Shown here in pieces: positions 26,391 through 35,654 of a stretch of DNA of 64,000 nucleotides (the stretch's first letter is position 1; each line of letters starts with the position of its first letter). The position numbers were made by a program, and so were the translations under genes. Below the pieces are notes generated by a model. It ran no database searches. It was not told the DNA's origin and saw nothing but the letters and a program-made list of their open reading frames with translations. The stretch spans positions 1,550,001-1,614,000 of the forward strand of contig NC_015436.1 in NCBI RefSeq assembly GCF_000208385.1. The letters run 5' to 3'. The stretch comes from Parasphaerochaeta coccoides DSM 17374. Lineage in GTDB: Bacteria; Spirochaetota; Spirochaetia; Sphaerochaetales; Sphaerochaetaceae.

Positions 26391-27170
26391 TCATGAACTA
26401 CATTCCAGAATCAGTCCATCATAGGCCAGGCAGATGCCGGAAGGAAGTTTCTTTTCAATGTCGGCATGAAGACCGGCATCATGGCTGATATGGGTCAGGT
26501 ATGTCCGCGACGCGCCTATGCGGTTCGCCGCCTCAATCGCCTGGGATATGGAAAAATGAGTGGGATGGGACGTGAAGCGGAGACCGTCAAGCACTACCAC
26601 ATCAAGCCCCTCAAGCAGAAAATAGCTTTCCTCCGGGATGAAATTGCAATCGGTCAGGTAGGCAAAACCGCCAATCCGGTAACCGAAAGCAACAAGGCCG
26701 CCGTGGACGATGGGAACCGGAACCACCTGAAAACCGGCAATCTCCACGGGGATCCCTGGATTCAGGACATTGACATCAAGATGGGGCAGACCGTCACCAT
26801 GGTATTTGCTGTGTGCCGAGACTACATAAGGAAAACGGACAAGCAGGTCATCTATCGTCCCTTTACTGCCATATACCGGAAATGGTTTGTCATAACAGAA
26901 GATACGCAGGTCATCTATCCCGTTCATGTGGTCAGCATGTGAATGAGTGTAGAGGACGGCATCCAGCGCAGGGACAGCGGCACGGAGCATTTGAAGACGA
27001 AATTCAGGCCCCGTATCAACGGCTATCCGCCTCTCATCTTCCCGGATAAGGGTGGATGTGCGCAGACGTGTATCCCGCGAGTCGGAGGATGCGCAGGTCG
27101 GACAATCGCAACCAATGACAGGAATGCCATGACTCGTACCGGTACCAAAAAATTCGACGACCACGCTCAC
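26391..27170 (-). CDS. MBL-fold metal-dependent hydrolase (PhnP-like)
   Basis: 259 residues from a GTG at 27170 that overlaps the upstream stop (GTGA). The N-terminus FFGTGTSHGIPVIGCDCPTC and the metal motif THSHADH (about residue 78) are typical of the PhnP/phosphodiesterase branch of the metallo-beta-lactamase fold. Later ligands appear in LTDCNF, in a C-terminal HISHDAG and in VHGG. PhnP itself hydrolyses cyclic phosphates in phosphonate breakdown, but no phosphonate genes are near, so only the general reaction class is inferred. It lies 20 bases upstream of polA in the same direction. Confidence 0.85.
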   Translation of the reverse strand: MSVVVEFFGTGTSHGIPVIGCDCPTCASSDSRDTRLRTSTLIREDERRIAVDTGPEFRLQMLRAAVPALDAVLYTHSHADHMNGIDDLRIFCYDKPFPVYGSKGTIDDLLVRFPYVVSAHSKYHGDGLPHLDVNVLNPGIPVEIAGFQVVPVPIVHGGLVAFGYRIGGFAYLTDCNFIPEESYFLLEGLDVVVLDGLRFTSHPTHFSISQAIEAANRIGASRTYLTHISHDAGLHADIEKKLPSGICLAYDGLILECSS

Positions 27171-27517
27171 TTCCCTATTTCCGAACGCAGGGAATCAAAA
27201 AGATTTCGGGCAGAATCCGTAACCGTGTCCACGCCACGGGATAGAGCTGCCTCTACCTTGGACTTGTCAATGTTCTTGAGCATCTCAGCAGTCTGAGCGG
27301 CGGTCAGAGAGGCTTCCTTTCCCCATTCCGTGATGTTCGAGCGCAACTCGGCTATGACTGCCTCAACATCCGGTTCACTTTCGCTCATGGCCACGCCTCG
27401 ATTCCGCCAGCTGATGCCGAACACACTATGGCTGAACCCTGGAGAAAAAAAATATATGCCCAGGAATATCAGGACAGCGACGATAAGCGCAAATAAAAAC
27501 GAACGAATCACTTTCAT
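27167..27517 (-). CDS. Small membrane-anchored protein, unknown
   Basis: 116 residues. A single hydrophobic segment (residues ~5-28) is followed by a polar, largely helical tail with ITEWGKEASLTAAQTAEMLKN. The layout recalls small YtxH/DUF-type anchored helices, but no family is recognised. It overlaps the next gene by four bases (GTGA) and probably heads the MBL-polA-coaE operon. It begins 209 bases downstream of the preceding gene stop. Confidence 0.7.
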   Translation of the reverse strand: MKVIRSFLFALIVAVLIFLGIYFFSPGFSHSVFGISWRNRGVAMSESEPDVEAVIAELRSNITEWGKEASLTAAQTAEMLKNIDKSKVEAALSRGVDTVTDSARNLFDSLRSEIGK

Positions 27518-27675
27518 GATGGATTCCTCCTATGGACTTCTGTATTCTACCACAATCACCGGAATCTTCGCTATGCTTCAATCCGTCTCCGCTTGCCTTG
27601 CGGCAACGCTCGTATTGTCCGCTTTACTCCGGCATATGTGCTGGAGCCAGGCTTGCGCTTGCCCCTATATGGAAA

Positions 27676-27705
27676 GACGGCCACCAGGCTTGCCTGATGA
27701 CCGTC
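27676..27705. other. Imperfect hairpin between two minus-strand genes
   Basis: GACGG and CCGTC flank CAGGC-TT-GCCTG, giving a 5+2+5 pair stem inside the 209-base gap. There is no T run on either strand, so it is not a standard terminator. Nothing else was identified in the gap. Confidence 0.4.
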
Positions 27706-27726
27706 ATATGTGTGCGTAAGAATGTT

Positions 27727-28329
27727 CTATAAGATGTTGAGCAGGAAGGAGACACCGATACGCCCTGCATTTTCCTTAAAGTCAGGAGCAAGGTTCTCAA
27801 CCTTGGAGGGTTCCGCAAACTTATACTTCGTATCAATTGTATAGGTCAGTCCCACTGTGATGCCGCCCAGGTTAAAATCCACGTTGGCTCGATATACCAT
27901 GGGAGCATTCTTGAATACATGCTCCAAGTTCTCCGCAGTGACGTTATTTCCCGCATGGTCAGTAATCTTCCATTCATTTCCTGCATGCTTCGCATTGACG
28001 CGGGGTCCCATGCCCAAGCCGATACCGACGAGGCCAAGGTCAAAGTTCACGCCAGCGGTAAGCAGGCCTGCAAAGCCAAAGTTGTCGGCATCACTGCCCG
28101 GAGTCACGAGAGCGACGACACCTGCCTGGAGAAAGAAAAGCCTGACACGGGCTTCGGCTCCATAGGAAAGCTTAGCGACATCAAAGTCTTCGACGATATC
28201 TCCAAGGGCATCCACTTCTCCTACCGGGACGTTATACACGACAGAGGGACCGAAGCTGAACACGCTGGCAAAAGCAGCCGTCGGCAACAGAAGGAGTATA
28301 AGCCCTACTACGATCAAGTTCTTTTTCAT
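27727..28329 (-). CDS. Secreted outer-membrane-type beta-barrel protein
   Basis: 200 residues from ATG 28329, placed eight bases after GGAG; ATG 28335 is too close to that site. The signal peptide MKKNLIVVGLILLLLPTAAFA has a good signal peptidase I site. The mature part alternates polar and hydrophobic residues (VVYNVPVGEV, GVNFDLGLVGIGLGMG, ANVDFNLGGITVGLTYTI) and ends GRIGVSFLLNIL, as small OmpA/OmpW-like barrels do. No specific family is recognised. It follows another predicted outer-membrane protein gene in the same direction. Confidence 0.75.
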   Translation of the reverse strand: MKKNLIVVGLILLLLPTAAFASVFSFGPSVVYNVPVGEVDALGDIVEDFDVAKLSYGAEARVRLFFLQAGVVALVTPGSDADNFGFAGLLTAGVNFDLGLVGIGLGMGPRVNAKHAGNEWKITDHAGNNVTAENLEHVFKNAPMVYRANVDFNLGGITVGLTYTIDTKYKFAEPSKVENLAPDFKENAGRIGVSFLLNIL

Positions 28330-28557
28330 TTTCATCTCTCCTCTCTCAATCCTTGGTTTTGTTCTCCATGAGAAGCTTCCCAAGAATCGGAAAATCAATT
28401 ATAAAATCAGGCTGTAAATCTTGATGATAGTTTTATCCTACACCAAGTTACATCAAATTACAATCACCGAAAATGATGCCTGCGACCTCATTTCCTTTCC
28501 ATATTTCCTTTCCATGCGGCTCCGCTGTACCCGCGTTCTCCGCACGGACGCTCTCCA

Positions 28558-29193
28558 TCAGAACAAAGCCAAGGAAAATCCAACACCCAACGCATTATTC
28601 GTAGTCAGGAGCAGCTTGTCCCATTGTCCGGACGATATGGCGGCAAAAGTCGCCGGCGTCCTGATGATATAAAATACATTAGCGTTGAACGGACCAAGGA
28701 AAAGGTCAAGTCCGAATTTCCAGAACAGGGAAGAATACCGTATCACCTGGCCGAACTCCAGTTTAGACAAGGGTACTGTCGTGGCATCTTCCGCTCCGTA
28801 TGACGGGAAATAAACTTCCATGGCATCTGTGTTCACATTGATCCTGAAATCAGTCGCCATTCCAGCTCCCAACGACAGATAAATATAAGATGGCAAGATA
28901 GGTATGGACAGGGAAAAATCAGAATACAGGCTGAAGCCAGATAAAGATCCGGGCGCATCCCCTTGGGGCGCTACGGCGACAGCCATCAGGGTCGTCTGGA
29001 TATTCCACAGGCGCAGGATGACGTTGCCTCCCAAGCTGGTATTTGCAGCAATGTCATCTTCAAAGAAAGCACCTTCTTCCGTCGGAGCATACAGGGCGTT
29101 GAACCCAAAGCGGGCATCAAAAACATTTCGGGCGGAGAGAGCAAAAGGAATAAGGAGTATCATGACGGCTATCAGAACAAATTGTCTTTTCAT
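28558..29193 (-). CDS. Secreted outer-membrane-type protein, unknown
   Basis: 211 residues from ATG 29193. A signal peptide (MKRQFVLIAVMILLIPFALSA) is followed by a sequence with barrel-like strands, for example FDARFGFNALY, YIYLSLGAGMATDFRINV and FWKFGLDLFLGPFNANVFYII, ending GVGFSLALF with a C-terminal aromatic. The pattern and terminal Phe fit BAM-inserted outer membrane proteins. No homologue is recalled. The 228-base gap after it (28330-28557) is without a visible gene. Confidence 0.72.
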   Translation of the reverse strand: MKRQFVLIAVMILLIPFALSARNVFDARFGFNALYAPTEEGAFFEDDIAANTSLGGNVILRLWNIQTTLMAVAVAPQGDAPGSLSGFSLYSDFSLSIPILPSYIYLSLGAGMATDFRINVNTDAMEVYFPSYGAEDATTVPLSKLEFGQVIRYSSLFWKFGLDLFLGPFNANVFYIIRTPATFAAISSGQWDKLLLTTNNALGVGFSLALF

Positions 29194-29333
29194 TTCTATC
29201 GAGTTCCTTGAAATACAAAGCACCAAGGACTGAAAGCAGTCCCGCGCCAAGCACTATCATAGCTATATAACACTCGTATAGAAAAAAGAATACAGCGAAA
29301 AAAGATTTTTTTAAAAAAAAACTCAAAAAATGT

Positions 29334-31247
29334 TTATTTCCGCAATAAGATCAGCTCATCAAGCCAGATTGTCGCCTGGGCATCGCTGGGCATCCGCCAG
29401 TCACCCCTTGGTGACAGCGTTACCGTTCCCACCTTGGGTCCATCCGGCAGGACGGAACGTTTGAACTGCTGAGAGAAAAACCTCCGGTAGAAGACTGTCA
29501 ACCATGAGAGTATCGTGGTTCTGTCATACGTCTCTTCGAAAGCCCGGCAGGCAAGCCTGAACACCTTTGAGGGAGAGAACCCTTTTCTCATCATGGCGTA
29601 GAGGAAGAAATCATGCAGTTCATACGGGCCGACTATATCTTCTGTGACCTGACTGATTTTCCCCTGGCTGTCCGCGGGAAGCAACTCAGGGCTGACCGGC
29701 GTGTCGAGGACATCAAGAAGAACTTTGCCAAGCGTCTCGTCGCTTTCATCGGCTACATAGCGGACAAGGTGCCGGACAAGGGTTTTGGGAATTGAAGCAT
29801 TGACTCCGTACATTGACATATGGTCGCCGTTGTAAGTCGCCCACCCCAACGCAAGTTCGGACAGGTCGCCGGTACCCACCACCAGCATGTTGTTCTTGTT
29901 CGCCACATCCATCAATATCTGAGTTCTTTCTCTGGCCTGGCTGTTCTCATAGGTCACATCATGAATGTCGCAGTCCTGCCCGATGTCTATGAAATGGCGT
30001 CTCACCGCGGCCGCGATTGAAATGCTCTGGAAACTGACGCCCATGGCCTTGGCAAGTTGGGTGGCGTTGCCCTTTGTCCGTTTTGTCGTCCCGAAACCGG
30101 GCATGGAGATGGCAAGTATGTTCTTGCGGGACATGCCCAGGGCATCGACCGCCCTGATGCTGACAAGCAATGCCAGCGTGGAATCCAATCCTCCAGACAA
30201 CCCCAGGACGAGTCCTGTGCTCCGGGTATGTTCAAGACGCTTGGCTAATCCCTGCGCCTGGAGGGAAAGTATCTTTGCGCACCTTTCCTTCAGGTCGGCT
30301 GAATCAGCAGGGACGAAAGGATACCGGGCCACTGTCCTTGTCAGGACAGTTTCCCCGATCTTCTGAGAAAAGAAGATGGTCCGGTAATCTCCTGAAGTCT
30401 GGGGGAATGTGGAGAGAAGACGCCTTTCACGGGCAAGGAATGCAACATCCACCTCGGTACGGAGCAATTGGTCAGCCTTGCCTTCATGCTCAGCCACTAT
30501 GTGCCCGTTCTCCGCGACAAGGTCATGTCCCGTGAAGACGAGATCAGTGGTCGATTCTCCGTAACCTGCATCGCAATAGATATACGCGCAGGCGAGCCGG
30601 GCAGATTGGGAGGCGACCAGGTTTCTCCGGTATCCATCCTTCCCCACCACTTCATCGCTGGCTGAAAGATTGACCATCACCGTAGCACCGGCCATGGCAT
30701 GAGAGGCTGATGGAGGCATGGGAACCCAAAGATCCTCGCAGATTTCCACCGCAAAGATGAAATCAGTGACAGATGTACATGAAAAAAGAAGACGTGTGCC
30801 GAAGGGAACCTCCTGCCCCGCCAGGACAAGCGTATCAATGCCATCCGGCGCGGGAGCAAACCATCTCAGTTCATAAAATTCCTGATAATTGGGGATGTTC
30901 GTTTTGGGCACGACACCCAGGATATGTCCGTGATGGATGACGACAGCGCAGTTATAGAGTTTGTTCCGCCATACCAAAGGAGCTCCGACAACAGCGACAG
31001 TATCTATTCCGGTGCTGTGGGAAACAATGGCGGCAAGGGATTCCTGCACGGCGGCCAGCAGGGCGTCTTGAAGGAACAAATCCCCGCACGTGTACCCTGT
31101 GACAGACAGTTCAGGGAAAACAAGAAGTGAAATCCCTTGGGAAGAAGCGGCATCCATCGCTTGGATGATGCGCCTGGTATTCCATGTGCAATCCGCGACT
31201 TTCACCGCCGGACTGACCGCGGCAACTGATATGAATCCATCTCTCAT
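29334..31247 (-). CDS. nadE: Glutamine-dependent NAD(+) synthetase
   Basis: 637 residues. The N-terminal nitrilase-type glutaminase has Glu in FPELSVTGYTCGD, Lys in VPKTNIPNYQEFYE and the nucleophile Cys in VEICEDLWVP (about residue 169). The C-terminal synthetase has the PP-loop LGLSGGLDSTLAL (about 346-358). Ammonia released from glutamine is used to amidate deamido-NAD. It overlaps rlmD by four bases (ATGA) and is the last gene of that operon. Downstream is an A/T-only stretch (29286-29333) with long T runs on the minus strand but no GC stem, so termination there is uncertain. Confidence 0.95.
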   Translation of the reverse strand: MRDGFISVAAVSPAVKVADCTWNTRRIIQAMDAASSQGISLLVFPELSVTGYTCGDLFLQDALLAAVQESLAAIVSHSTGIDTVAVVGAPLVWRNKLYNCAVVIHHGHILGVVPKTNIPNYQEFYELRWFAPAPDGIDTLVLAGQEVPFGTRLLFSCTSVTDFIFAVEICEDLWVPMPPSASHAMAGATVMVNLSASDEVVGKDGYRRNLVASQSARLACAYIYCDAGYGESTTDLVFTGHDLVAENGHIVAEHEGKADQLLRTEVDVAFLARERRLLSTFPQTSGDYRTIFFSQKIGETVLTRTVARYPFVPADSADLKERCAKILSLQAQGLAKRLEHTRSTGLVLGLSGGLDSTLALLVSIRAVDALGMSRKNILAISMPGFGTTKRTKGNATQLAKAMGVSFQSISIAAAVRRHFIDIGQDCDIHDVTYENSQARERTQILMDVANKNNMLVVGTGDLSELALGWATYNGDHMSMYGVNASIPKTLVRHLVRYVADESDETLGKVLLDVLDTPVSPELLPADSQGKISQVTEDIVGPYELHDFFLYAMMRKGFSPSKVFRLACRAFEETYDRTTILSWLTVFYRRFFSQQFKRSVLPDGPKVGTVTLSPRGDWRMPSDAQATIWLDELILLRK

Positions 31248-32422
31248 GCTCTGCTGCTCCTGCTCTTTCCCATCCTGTCCAGCTCTCCCATCCTGTCCAG
31301 CACCACCGCAGCCTCATAATGGGATGTCTGTGGATACAGGTCAAAGACCTGGGCTATGGTAGGACTATACCCCTCAGAGAGGAATTTCCGCAAGTCTCGC
31401 GCCAGTGTCACGCTGTCACATGACACATAGATGACCCGCTCTGGTTTCCACGATGCAATGAGAGCCGGTACGGAAGGAGCCAGACCGGTACGGGGTGGGT
31501 CAACGACAACCGTATCGACCTTCTCACTCATGGAAGGATGCCACTTTTCCGTGGCGGCGGTATGAAAGCGGGTACGCGGCGCATTAAGCCTTGCCAGCTC
31601 CAGGCAATCCGGCTCCTTCTCCACCGCAATGACCGTGTGTCCTTCACGTTCCAGAAACGCACTGAAAACCCCGACGCCCGCATACAGATCCATCACCCTC
31701 TCTCCCTTGACATGGGAAAGAACGAATCTTATGAGAGAAGGCATGAGCAGGCGATTGGATTGAAAGAATACCTGTGCGCTCACATGGAAAGGGATACCGT
31801 CAACTGTCGCGACGACCGGTATCTTCCCATAAGAAATGTCGGCGTCTCCGGCAAACACGCTTATCCGCGCAAGGGATTCCTTTACCTTTCTTGCGGCTTT
31901 CCATAAGCGTTCGTCCCGTCCGGCCAGCACTTCAGAAAGCTCAGAAACCAGCACCGGACAGGAAGGAAGCGGAACCAGGGAACGGCTCCGCCTGCCAAGG
32001 AAACCCGCCTGGCGTAGTCGCTCATCTACATGGAAAGCGGAACGGCTCCGATACTCCCATCCCGTGGCAGAGGCAGGAGGTTCAAGGACAAGACTGTCCC
32101 GTGGAATACCTCCGGTACGTTCCATGGCATCAATGAACAACCGCTGCTTTTCTTCAGCCTGGGAATCCTCGGACAGATGCATCAAGTTGCATCCTCCACA
32201 CTCATCATAAAAGGGGCAACGTGGCGCGACCCGCTGTGGCGACGGCTCAAGGATTTCGTCAACCACTGCTTGCGCCCAAGAAGACTTCTCAGCAGCAAGA
32301 TGATAGGAAACCGTCTCGCCCGGCAAAGCGCCTTCTACGAAAAGGAGTTTCCCATCCTCCCTCATGCCGAGTCCCGCGCCTCCTTGGACAAGGGAACGGA
32401 TGCTGACAGCGTTTTTGCTCAT
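31244..32422 (-). CDS. rlmD: 23S rRNA (uracil-5-)-methyltransferase, RlmD/RumA family
   Basis: 392 residues. An N-terminal TRAM-like domain precedes an Fe-S motif CPFYDECGGC (about 70-79) with a fourth Cys in PSCPVL (about 154), as in RumA. The SAM domain shows VMDLYAGVGVFSAFL, VVDPPRTGL and the catalytic VSCDSVTLARDL. It makes 5-methyluridine in rRNA (U1939 in E. coli); RlmC-type or dual activity cannot be excluded. It overlaps both pepF (upstream) and nadE (downstream) by four bases. The C-terminus carries a duplicated LDRMG unit from an 18-bp repeat. Confidence 0.9.
   Translation of the reverse strand: MSKNAVSIRSLVQGGAGLGMREDGKLLFVEGALPGETVSYHLAAEKSSWAQAVVDEILEPSPQRVAPRCPFYDECGGCNLMHLSEDSQAEEKQRLFIDAMERTGGIPRDSLVLEPPASATGWEYRSRSAFHVDERLRQAGFLGRRSRSLVPLPSCPVLVSELSEVLAGRDERLWKAARKVKESLARISVFAGDADISYGKIPVVATVDGIPFHVSAQVFFQSNRLLMPSLIRFVLSHVKGERVMDLYAGVGVFSAFLEREGHTVIAVEKEPDCLELARLNAPRTRFHTAATEKWHPSMSEKVDTVVVDPPRTGLAPSVPALIASWKPERVIYVSCDSVTLARDLRKFLSEGYSPTIAQVFDLYPQTSHYEAAVVLDRMGELDRMGKSRSSRA
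31269..31304. repeat. 18-bp direct repeat at the 3' end of rlmD
   Basis: CCCATCCTGTCCAGCTCT (31269-31286) is followed at once by a second copy (31287-31304) that differs near its end. It duplicates six codons, giving LDRMGE-LDRMGK near the C-terminus. Confidence 0.85.
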
Positions 32423-34194
32423 GCTCCGGTTTCTTCCCTATACCGCGTGATATGATGGGCTATGGTGTCCATACCCCCCTGCCAGAAGTCCGGTGACGTG
32501 ATATCACACCCCGCGCGGGCGGCAACCGTGGCGGCATCAGCGCTTCCGGTCATTTTCAGCATATCATCATACAGGGACGGGAAGTCATCAACTTTCTGTC
32601 CGGCAGCAACCAGACCCAGGGCAAAGAGCTGCCCGAAGGCATAGGGATAATTGTAATAAGAGAAATCTGTGCTGTAATAATGTCCTTTGACCGCCCACAT
32701 ATAAGGATGGAGCTTGTCGGCGTCCAGAGCATCACCATAGGTGGATTTCTGAGCATCGATCATCAGGGCGCAAAATTCTTCCGCCGTAAGCTCTCCCTCC
32801 GCGCGGCGTGCGAACACCGCTTTCTCAAAGCGATAACGACAGAGAATGTCAACGCATACCTGGCAAGCTCCCTGGATGAAATTCTCCAACAGGGCAAGAG
32901 CTTCGTCTCCCTGTGTCCCGGAGAGGGCTCCGGAGAAGATAAGATATTCATTGAAAATTGAAGCCGTTTCCGCAAGGGTCATGGGATAATGCCGGAGCAA
33001 AGCGGGTTTGTCGGCAACGACGCTGTCATGATAGGCATGCCCAAGCTCATGGGCAAGGGTCGTCACTCCATCGTAATCAAAATCAAAGTTTGAGAGGATG
33101 CGGCTCTGTCCAGCCTTGGGCATGTAGGTATCATAGGCTCCGCCCACTTTGTTGGCACGGGGACCAGCATCAATCCAGTTCTCATCAAAGGCACGTGAAG
33201 CAAGCCGGGCAATGGGAGCGTGAAAACTTCCCAGTTGCGTGACGATGAATTTCTTGGCCTTGTCATACGTCCATGATGTGCTGTGTCCTACAGGAGCGAA
33301 CAGGTCGTAGAACGCCAACTTCTCCACCCCCAGTGCTTTCGCCTTGGCGGTCAGATAGGAACGGAACAAGGGAAGATTTGTTTCAAGTGTCTGTATCAGG
33401 GCATCAAACGTAGAGCGGTTCACACGCGACTGAAAAAGGGAACGCTCCAGCGGGTCAGCCCATGCACGCCGTTTATCCAGGCTTACCGTCGCACCTTTGA
33501 CACCGTTCAACGCTGCGGCAAAGGCCACTTCATGGTGCTTCCAGATGTCCAGTTCAAGCCGCCATGCCTTCTCCCTCACTGTCCGCTCAGGATCGCTCGC
33601 CATTGCCCTGAGCTGGATGACGCTCTTTCTCTCCCCTGTGACCTCGTCCCAGATTGCCGAGACTGAAGACGATACGGCTTCCTGGAGGCGTCCCCAGGCA
33701 TCAGTTCCGCTCCGGGCAAGGTCGGCGGCAAGATCTTCCTCAGCAGGTGTCATCTGGTGTTGGTTTTCCTGTAGCATTTCTTCCACTACATAGGCGTATG
33801 GAGCAAATTTTTCATGGGAAGCCACAACAGAACGGACAGCATCTTCATTCTGTCCGAAGACAGCAAGAAGTTTCACTCCCACGGCCTTAACATCAAGCCG
33901 AGCCGTGGCGACTTTGTTGACGCAGGCTATGGCGAGTGGATCCGCCGTCTGGGTGGTCAGACGTGCGTTGGCGTAGGCATCCAGTGTCTCATCGATATCA
34001 AGCAGCTCCTGCCAGGCATCAAGGACGGCGCCAAACCATCCGACCATATCACGGGAGCGCATCTCTCCGTTCTCCAGGAGAGCCGTCAAAGCAACGCTCC
34101 CGGTTTTCAGGAATATCATGTCATTCTCAAGCTCCGGGTCATCAAAGCCTGTGTATATCGGTGTCAGATCCCATTGGGGCAATGTTTCTTCCAT
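32419..34194 (-). CDS. pepF: Oligoendopeptidase F, M3 family metallopeptidase
   Basis: 591 residues. The zinc motif LAHELGHAYHD (about residue 380) and the downstream NEYLIFSG Glu are the M3 signature. The N-terminus WDLTPIY is shared by PepF proteins. It should cut cytoplasmic oligopeptides of roughly 7-17 residues. It starts 86 bases after the response regulator and overlaps rlmD by four bases. There is no signal peptide. Confidence 0.93.
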   Translation of the reverse strand: MEETLPQWDLTPIYTGFDDPELENDMIFLKTGSVALTALLENGEMRSRDMVGWFGAVLDAWQELLDIDETLDAYANARLTTQTADPLAIACVNKVATARLDVKAVGVKLLAVFGQNEDAVRSVVASHEKFAPYAYVVEEMLQENQHQMTPAEEDLAADLARSGTDAWGRLQEAVSSSVSAIWDEVTGERKSVIQLRAMASDPERTVREKAWRLELDIWKHHEVAFAAALNGVKGATVSLDKRRAWADPLERSLFQSRVNRSTFDALIQTLETNLPLFRSYLTAKAKALGVEKLAFYDLFAPVGHSTSWTYDKAKKFIVTQLGSFHAPIARLASRAFDENWIDAGPRANKVGGAYDTYMPKAGQSRILSNFDFDYDGVTTLAHELGHAYHDSVVADKPALLRHYPMTLAETASIFNEYLIFSGALSGTQGDEALALLENFIQGACQVCVDILCRYRFEKAVFARRAEGELTAEEFCALMIDAQKSTYGDALDADKLHPYMWAVKGHYYSTDFSYYNYPYAFGQLFALGLVAAGQKVDDFPSLYDDMLKMTGSADAATVAARAGCDITSPDFWQGGMDTIAHHITRYREETGA

Positions 34195-34280
34195 TTTTTT
34201 CTTCCTCTTTCACTTTCTTTTTCAGAATATCTTGCACGCTCCCATGGTCATTACTCCCACGGTTTGTTCAGCATGTCTAA

Positions 34281-35654
34281 TCACACGTTTAATCCAAATT
34301 CCGCTATCTTGTTGATCAAGGTGCGTCTTCCAATTCCCAGTTCTTCGGCGGCACGGGTCCGGTTGCCTTCCCATCTATGCAAGGAGCGCACGATTGCCGC
34401 CGCCTCAATCTGGCGGAGCGTCAGCCCTTCTCCACCGGAGAGCGGAGGATAAGCGTTCCCGGAACCGGCCTCGTTTGCTGTTTCCTCTCCCAAGGCTATG
34501 CTGCCCCGGATGTCCAGGTCGTCTTCCGTGATTACCGCGCCTTCTGCAAAAATGACAGCGCGTTCCATAATATTCTCCAGTTCCCGTACATTCCCATGGA
34601 ACGCATGACGCTGGAGTTTCTCAAGGGCTTCAGGGGACAAGCCTGTGATATGCCTGCCCATCTCCCGATTGAGCCGGGCAAGGATGCTTGCGGCAAGCAG
34701 GGAGATGTCTCCGCGCCGTTCCCTGAGTGGCGGTATTTCTATTCTCACTACATTGAGACGATAGAACAAATCTTCACGGAAAGCTCCTGAACGTACCTGA
34801 TCCTCCAGCGTCTTGTTTGTCGCGGCAATGATGCGGGCGTTGATAGGCAATGATGTCGTTCCTCCCAGACGGGTAATCCGTCTCTCCTGGAGTACCCTGA
34901 GCAGCTTGACCTGCAAGGCATGGGGCATGTCGCCAATCTCATCAAGGAACAACGTTCCTCCGGAAGCCAGCTCGAACATGCCCGTCTTGCGGGCGACTGC
35001 CCCGGTGAAAGCCCCCTTCTCGTAGCCGAACAGCTCGCTCTCCAACAGATTCTCCGGAACGCCTCCTATGTTGATGGCGACAAAGGGGCCGTTCTTCAGG
35101 ATGGAACAGCTATGTATCCGGCGGGCGACCACTTCCTTTCCCGTGCCGCTTTCTCCGGTAATCAGAACCGTAGCGGGACTGTCCGCTATCTTGGCCGTGA
35201 TATCCTTTATCCTGATGACAGCGGGTGCTTCTCCGATGAAAAGATCGCTTGTATCTTCCGATGCCCGGCTTTCTGACTCAACCAAATTCTTCAAAACCTG
35301 TGCCTCGACCAGCTTTTTCAGCCGCAGGGACAGTTCATCAGGGTCGAAAGGCTTGAGGATATAATCCTGCGCTCCTGTCTTGAGTGCTGTCACGGCATCT
35401 CGCACATCACCATGGGCGCTAATCATGATGACCGGGAAGCGGTATCCTTCCTGCCTCATCCATCCAAGGAGTTGCAGACCATCCATGCCCGGCATACGGA
35501 CATCGAGCAGACAGGCATCATATGGAGTCTCTTGGATGAGACGTTGGGCGGACAGGCCGTTCTCCGCTCCATCGCTCTCTATACCCTCCAGCTTGAGATA
35601 CCTGCGCATCAGCTCACGAATGTTCGTCTCGTCATCGACAATCAATATTTTCAT
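34281..35654 (-). CDS. Sigma54-dependent response regulator (NtrC/AtoC family)
   Basis: 457 residues. The receiver domain has DDE near the N-terminus, phospho-acceptor Asp in [11 protein letters not shown] (about residue 52) and Lys in LKPFDPDEL. The AAA+ domain has [13 protein letters not shown] (about 165-177), the sigma54 contact loop GAFTGA and a Walker [11 protein letters not shown]. The C-terminal Fis-type helix-turn-helix is [20 protein letters not shown]. When phosphorylated it would activate sigma54 promoters. The start overlaps the kinase stop by four bases, so the two are a pair. No sigma54 (-24/-12) site was located in this window with confidence. Confidence 0.95.
   Translation of the reverse strand: MKILIVDDETNIRELMRRYLKLEGIESDGAENGLSAQRLIQETPYDACLLDVRMPGMDGLQLLGWMRQEGYRFPVIMISAHGDVRDAVTALKTGAQDYILKPFDPDELSLRLKKLVEAQVLKNLVESESRASEDTSDLFIGEAPAVIRIKDITAKIADSPATVLITGESGTGKEVVARRIHSCSILKNGPFVAINIGGVPENLLESELFGYEKGAFTGAVARKTGMFELASGGTLFLDEIGDMPHALQVKLLRVLQERRITRLGGTTSLPINARIIAATNKTLEDQVRSGAFREDLFYRLNVVRIEIPPLRERRGDISLLAASILARLNREMGRHITGLSPEALEKLQRHAFHGNVRELENIMERAVIFAEGAVITEDDLDIRGSIALGEETANEAGSGNAYPPLSGGEGLTLRQIEAAAIVRSLHRWEGNRTRAAEELGIGRRTLINKIAEFGLNV

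Noticed and set aside
29286-29333. Intrinsic terminator of nadE
   Set aside because: There are long T and A runs but no GC-containing stem, so it was not annotated as a terminator.
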